Under the pieces are notes generated by a model that worked only from the letters and a program-made list of their open reading frames with translations, did not search any database and was not told the DNA's origin. 64,000 bases of DNA from Sternotherus odoratus. Its lineage: Eukaryota > Chordata > Testudines > Kinosternidae. Of this stretch, positions 58,562-64,000 are shown piece by piece. The stretch lies in NCBI GenBank assembly GCA_032164245.1, contig JAVMKO010000009.1, positions 78,501,212 through 78,565,211 of the forward strand, in the 5' to 3' direction. Within the stretch, counting starts at the first letter, position 1. The number at the start of each line of letters is the position of its first letter. A program made the position numbers and the translations under genes.

Positions 58562-58634
58562 GTATGCCTACACTGCATCTGGGAACGCGTCTCCAGCCCA
58601 AGGCAGCAGACTTTTGTTTGCAGTCTGGACATAC
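58562..58634. mobile_element. 73-bp hAT MITE with perfect 8-bp target duplication
   Basis: gtatgcctacactgc and gcagtctggacatac are inverted ends. The flanks are ctacatgg at 58554-58561 and 58635-58642, perfect. It is a minimal member of the gtatgtctacac family, and its 8-bp duplication supports assigning that family to hAT. Confidence 0.85.
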
Positions 58635-58642
58635 CTACATGG

Positions 58643-59900
58643 TGTATTTAACAGAACTGGAAAACAGGAGTTCCCACTGTGCCTATAGAAACAGACATCC
58701 GTATTAAATATGCAACTGCAAGACTTGAGTGGAATGTGTGCTTCTACTCACAGCTCCATTCATCCAGAAGGTCCAGCCTATGTGTCTGATGTGGGCCTGT
58801 ATGAGGAGGTGAGAGGAATCCTCCCCTTGTTGTCCAAGCTATAAAGCTCCTTGAGTGACAGGATGAGCATCCATAGTTGTAGGTCACCATTTCTGTGGGG
58901 ATATACTAGTCAGAGGGGCCTATGAAGTAGCTCAGCTTCAATCCATATTTGCATGGAAGGAACTGCTTGCAGAGTGGGGCTTTGCATTCAGGGATGTACT
59001 TTCCCTATATTCTTTCTTTCTCACTCCTTGTCTTGCCCCGCACAGTAACTCATCCTGCACTATTTCCCAGCTATCACATGATCCATATACTTTGCTGTCT
59101 TACTGCTTCACCCTGGAGAAAGAATGAGATAAATGGTCCACTTGCCTCAAAAAAGTTACTGGAAAAAGTCACACCCTTGCATTTCATCATTAGCCTTTAC
59201 AAGGTGCCACCAGTGTCTGAAATAAGAGCTAAGCAGTAGCTCCTAGTTTTCCCACTAGTCTAATGAAAAAAAGACGTGCAGAATTCTCTTGACTAATTAT
59301 TTTTAGCCGGCAGCAAATGCAGTGGCCCTGGTAGGTAAGGCTGAAAGAGATTGAAATAAATGGTATGTATGTGGACGTTCTATGTCAGCTTCAAACCCCC
59401 CCTTCGTTTTCTAGGACCCTGCATCCCTAGGGCATTTAAAAAACACAACCCTTTAGAGACATTCTATTAACTACCCTCCCTCCTCCTGCATCAACACAGC
59501 ACATGAAATATCTGCACTGCCTAAATGAAAATTAAAAATGAATTGACCTTGACATTACCCATAATTGTAAGATGGTACCAATTACCAGACCCTGCTCTTC
59601 CTTTTGGAAATGCTCGTTCATCATAAGGGCCATACACTCTTTCTATTCCAAAGGCTTTCTGCTTTGAAAAGAGAATTCCTTAGGCAAGAATATTTTTTTG
59701 GCTTTTGCCAAATCTATTGCATTGCTCTTACTGCTTCTGTTTTGGGCAAAATTGAGTGTCCATCTGTGGACCAGCATCCGTCCTCGCACTCGGAAAGCTA
59801 GAACTATATTACTTAAAGTTTTTTTCAAAAACCTGTAGAGACCACATTCATTTTTTTTTTCTTATGTGATATGAAAGAGTACCCCACTAACTGGAAATAA
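58643..59900. other. unassigned stretch
   Basis: No gene. The 96-codon frame at 58949-59239 has no motif. Confidence 0.4.
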
Positions 59901-59901
59901 T

Positions 59902-60235
59902 AGAGCTGGTTGGAACATATTTGACTTGATGTATTTTCGTCAAACTGTGCTGTTTTGTAAAATGTTTTTAGATGTATCTCTTTATGAAGTCTTTCTATGG
60001 GAAGGTTTCTCTGGTCGCTTCTAGAGAGAGAGAGAGAGGAGGGAGGGGACAGTGAGGGAATCAAAAACCCTGACTTGTTTGATCCAAAAATGGACACTTC
60101 AGCACAATTCTGATTTTGCGAAAACATTGTTTTGTTTTAATCTATTCGATGTGGAACAAAAACAAATTTTGAAACCTCTTTTTCCCCCCTTCGAAAGTTG
60201 TCATGAAACAGAACTGTCTTCTCTAATAAGGCAGA
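59902..60235. mobile_element. 'agagctggttgg' AT-rich MITE
   Basis: It starts tagagctggttggaac and has the family's alternating tttcgtcaaa, gcgaaaacattg and gaaacctctttttc blocks. A (ga)n run at 60025-60040 interrupts it. The right end is unclear. Confidence 0.5.
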
Positions 60236-60324
60236 GATGAAGGAGTTTGACAATTGTAGGGTTCTAACAGATGCCGTATCAAGGGAATACTGAACAGACC
60301 ACCTGTCTTGCATTAGAAATGTTG

Positions 60325-60510
60325 GAAATGTGAATATTGTATCAGTCTGGTGGTGGGTCTAGTTCAGTAGCCTGTCACAAACACTGACTGGTAGTGGATG
60401 ATTGAGAAGAGATGTGAGAAACTCCATTAGGGGATAAGCAGGCCCCATGTAAAGTTCCCTCTTAGCCCCCAAAAGTTAGAGGTTGGCGTGTTCTCTGCAA
60501 CATGGCTTGG
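60325..60510 (-). mobile_element. old CR1-like fragment
   Basis: gggtctagttcagtagcctg and acactgactggtagtggatg resemble the reversed CR1 3' region ('ccatctagcccagtatcctg...') in a diverged subfamily. Confidence 0.4.
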
Positions 60511-63150
60511 AGCAGGAGAGGCCCTAGCTGCTTTGCCGGCTAGGGTGGAATTTTGGTTTAGGTATTTTCCCCCTGCTCTTTAAGCAACTGAGCAAGAAGA
60601 GAGGAAAAACAACCCATAACCAGCCAATTTGGGGAGATCAGCTCATCTTAAAAAAAAAAAACCCTAAAAAACCATCAACAGCCAGCTAATCAGAGTGGAG
60701 CAAAAACTCTTGAGTGGCACAGTGGGCTGGAGGCCCCCAGAAGAGGGCACCCTTAGGGTCACCACCCTGTCTGCTCCTAGAACTTCCCTTGGCTTGGCTG
60801 CATGGACTAGAATTTGAACATCAGGCACCTAGGCAAGTCAACATAAGTAGGGCCCCTAACGTCCTTAGTGACATTTTCAAAACCAGCCATGGGATATTGC
60901 TTTAATTAAAAAAAGGAGTGAAAAGAAACACTTGCAGAAAAATGCCAGCAACAGAAAGGACACACCTGTAAGGCCATGTGTTGTAACTCATTTTATATGA
61001 AGCAGCGCAATGCAGTCGGTGTCCAGATCTGCTCCCCTCTCAGGGCAGGAAATGCTCTTAATGCAGTGGAACCATTATAGCATAGAGCAGGACTTGGAAT
61101 CCTACTGCTTATCAGCACCGCTCTCTGGGGGATCAAGTGTGGAGAGGGTGAGCCTGTAAGTCTGAGATTGTGTGAATTCTCAGGCCAAATCCTCTCATGA
61201 AGGAGATGCACAGGACAGACCTTTTTCAAAGAGAGAAATTGCCAGAAGGCTCTGTCTGACTTGGGGGGGGGGGGGGAAGCGGCTGGTAGTGTAATTCCTG
61301 GTCTCCTTCATCGCATTGCCCTGAGCGGAAGAGTCTGTTTTCCCATCACCCAAGAAAATTCCCTGTGCAAGCCTGTTGATGTAGGAGACCAGGATCTGGT
61401 CATTGGGCTTTGCTCTGCTTCACTGCATATTTCTGAGATGGAAGGTACTGCACGTTTTATGGCTCTATCATTGTCTTTGTAGAAACATACAGGTGGCCTC
61501 CATTCTGAAGACTTCCCTGTGATGAGAAAATTGAATTATGTGGTGGTTGTTTTTGGCCTGGAGATGTCTTTTTTACGAAACAAGAGCTGGCTGCTATATT
61601 TAGAAAATTTCTGCTCACCAGGTTCTCGGATCAGTATATTGTGGTTGCCTTTCTCTTTGGTTTAAAGCCAATGAAAAGGGGTTTATGGCATTGAATTCCA
61701 GCGGGTATAGAACAACTATGCTGTTTGGCAGAAAATGTGCTGTTTATTGAAAATAAATCCCAAGGCTAAAATAACAGGGAGGCTGTAGATTAAAACTGAA
61801 CCGCCTCAGGAGACTTGTAGAGAAGGGATCCGGGAAAAGACTGACAGCTTTTTGACAGGTATAGTTAAGTGTGTCAGTGTTGGTACTGGATTTTCATACT
61901 CATTTTCTTAGTGGGTGCATAATGTATTTGAAATATAGAGGGGAAAAATGAAGGTGGGGGGAAGACCTCTTTCCTACACATGTGGACCAGAGGAGAAAAC
62001 AAACATGCCAGGTTCTGTAAACAGAAGATAAATATTGCTTCTGTCTAGATTATGTACAGAAACGATCTATTTCCAGCACTTGCAGATGTATTAAGCAATA
62101 TTATGCATGTGGTTTAGCTCAAATATTTGCATCCCATCAAGTATTATGTTAATTTCATAAGGAGTAGTGTGCAGTGTTACAGGCATTTACCCATGCTTCA
62201 TTTATTTCATTTGGATACGGGCCCTGGGTGTGAATTGTGAGCAGGAGGATGAATTCAAATGAAGCGCTGGTGCATTACACCAGCTGAGCGCACTTCTACT
62301 GGAACACGCAAAACTATTAACATCACTGTGAGATATAAATGAGACGTTCTTTCTCTTTATCAATGTGCCTGATTGTGCAGACTAACAAAGCAATTGGCGC
62401 CTTCTCCCACTCCCCTGCAACACCTCCCAATTATAAACGCACTCTCAAAAATGATCATGGATAATTCCACAAATAAAATTAGAATGGTCTATTATAAAAG
62501 CATAGTTCAGTGAAATTCCATAACGTATGTTTTTAGTGCTGTTTTCAAAGCACTATATGTTGTTTGGTAAATACAGTTTGCCCTGGTTTGGATATCTCAT
62601 AGCCTCAGGCACTTTGAGATCTACTGATGGAAAGCACCATATATGAGCTAGATTTTATTAAAGCTAGGAATGTGATATAACCAAAAAGCTCTGGAATTTT
62701 TGGTTCCAGATCTGACCATCGTGGCTTGAAACCAAATGAGTTAAAATAATTACCCAGACAGGTGAATAAATTGGATACATGTAAATTAATAGATGCATCC
62801 ACTATATAAATTGAAAGTTCTAGATTATATTTAAATTTAAAATAAGTCCTATAGTTAGGAGTATTTTTAAAGTACATTTGGGCACCTTAAACACATTCAG
62901 ATAAATATGTATTTGCTTCATGACAAGTTGTTAACCAAATATTAGATCAAGTAAGTATTTCTGAACAATAATTCCTTGAGGCAGAGAGTTCTGCAGATAA
63001 AAACGCATTGTGTAAAATATATATTACAGATAAAATTGAAAGCCAATTAAAATTAATTGCATTTTATTGTACTAGGATGACTCTCTCTCATTTAAAATCC
63101 TCTTGTTCTTTTATTTTGAGAAAAGGTAAATAGGACCTCTGGACATTTCC
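60511..63150. other. unassigned AT-rich stretch
   Basis: No gene or nameable element. Simple sequence only: A-run at 60650-60661 and a 14-G run at 61263-61276. Confidence 0.4.
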
Positions 63151-63156
63151 ACTGCT

Positions 63157-63280
63157 TGCATCCGACGAAGTGGGTATTGGCCCACAAAAGCTTATGCTTC
63201 AAAACTTTATAGTTAGTCTTTAAGGTGCCACAGGACTTTGTTACCTCTGCTATTCCAGACTAACACGGCTACCTCTCTGA
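63157..63280 (+). mobile_element. Penelope-like copy with degenerate hammerhead core
   Basis: The core ccgacga, stem II gtggg/cccac, AAAA in place of GAAA and agc-ttat-gct (63189-63198) are followed by tagttagtctttaaggtgcc and the family 3' end cagactaacacggctacctc. Substitutions at U4, U7 and G12 predict an inactive ribozyme. No target duplication was found. Confidence 0.75.
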
Positions 63281-64000
63281 TTCTAGGAGCATATGATGTT
63301 CTTCTCCTTCCCATTCCATATAACTATCATTTCCTCTCTAAAGTCAGCTCTCCTACACTCTTCAACTTGTCCTCAAACAGAGGTCTCTTGATCCCACTAC
63401 ATGTTTTCATCGACACTCTGGACCCTTCTGTTTCTGCTCTCTCCCAGGTGAGTGGCTGCCATTGGCTTGTATATAATAGCTTTGTAATATCTTCAGTGTT
63501 TTCCATCCTTTTTCTTTTCTGCATCCTAACACTTGCTTTCGTATTTGACTGACACTGCGCCGAGCTGTCTGCAGTGGTCTGTAGGTCTATTTGCTGTGTC
63601 CTGGGTTCTAGATTCACTTCAAATCAATATCCCTAGTTCATATTATTCCTTATGGTGTACATTACCTTGCAGTTATCATCACTGAATTTCATCGACCCTC
63701 ATGCCGCCCATTCACCCTGCTCTGTTTTACAGTTTGAGCTTTCCAATGGCTTAGAAAGGCACAATTTTCCTTTACCCAGGCCATGCTGACTTATCCGTCT
63801 TACTCACCTCGGTGTCTTATCATTCTGTTTTAAATGCTCTTTTCAACCCTTGCCAATCCGTAGTTCCTTGGATCAAACCTTATGCATTCTTTATTTATCT
63901 ATCTCAAATTATAACATGATCACTCTCTTTGGTGTCTTTTAACACTACTGTTGATAATGCACATGGAACATGGGAAAAGTTTGAACCTGTTACACCAGAT
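63281..64000. other. unassigned stretch at window end
   Basis: No gene is supported; frames of 96-104 codons on both strands overlap and lack motifs. Confidence 0.4.

Noticed and set aside
60993..61482. Possible exons on either strand
   Set aside because: Frames of 73-78 codons have no conserved motif and no convincing splice-site context.

Overview
This is vertebrate, non-bacterial DNA: AT-rich, with no ORF longer than 225 codons, no operon layout, no rRNA or tRNA gene, and no exon I can defend. It reads as intergenic or deep intronic sequence. The best lineage guess is a turtle (cryptodiran). It holds a tRNA-headed SINE with a CR1-type tail of the tortoise Pol III kind, CR1 LINE 3' ends, many hAT-type miniature transposons with 'gtatgtctacac' or 'ggtctacac' ends, and many copies of a family ending in 'aacacggctacc' that I recognise from turtle DNA. 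This identification comes from memory of repeat families, not a database search.

Layout. 1-2.4 kb: a 1.5-kb hAT-type element whose interior has become two minisatellites and a CpG-dense block; it sits beside an older element. 2.4-7 kb: an LTR-like copy, a MIR-like SINE, a decayed Penelope-like relic and a 22-bp insertion flanked by a 12-bp direct repeat. 7-15 kb: hAT and palindromic MITEs, a CR1 tail, otherwise unassigned AT-rich DNA. 15.6-16.06 kb: a clean solo LTR with a 5-bp target duplication. 18.4-26.9 kb: MITEs, hAT termini and two fold-back insertions. 29.5-33.4 kb: a CR1 3' end, a long Penelope-like copy with a 38-codon coding tail and a hammerhead-ribozyme-like core, an LTR and a complex tandem repeat. 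34.5-37.1 kb: an LTR-like block, the tRNA-derived SINE, and a solo LTR with a 5'-truncated LINE nested in it. 40.3-40.6 kb: a palindromic GC-rich MITE. 44.6-49.3 kb: MITEs, an LTR and a pair of 150-bp direct duplicates on either side of that LTR. 52-55.3 kb: an LTR, a long AT microsatellite, a Z-DNA-prone tract and a composite fold-back element carrying foreign cargo. 57-64 kb: MITEs, MIR and CR1 fragments and two more Penelope-like copies.

The most interesting signal is the Penelope-like family. At least eight copies occur here, plus one relic of a related family. Five short insertions have direct repeats of 11-14 bp (one of them 10/12). Three of these five are snap-back structures, in which the 3' part of the element is followed by an inverted copy of itself. 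Full-length copies preserve the CUGAUGA / stem II / GAAA / very short stem III layout of the minimal hammerhead ribozymes known from Penelope-like retroelements. No gene in the window cooperates with another in a pathway; the interactions visible are nesting and mutual interruption of mobile elements.
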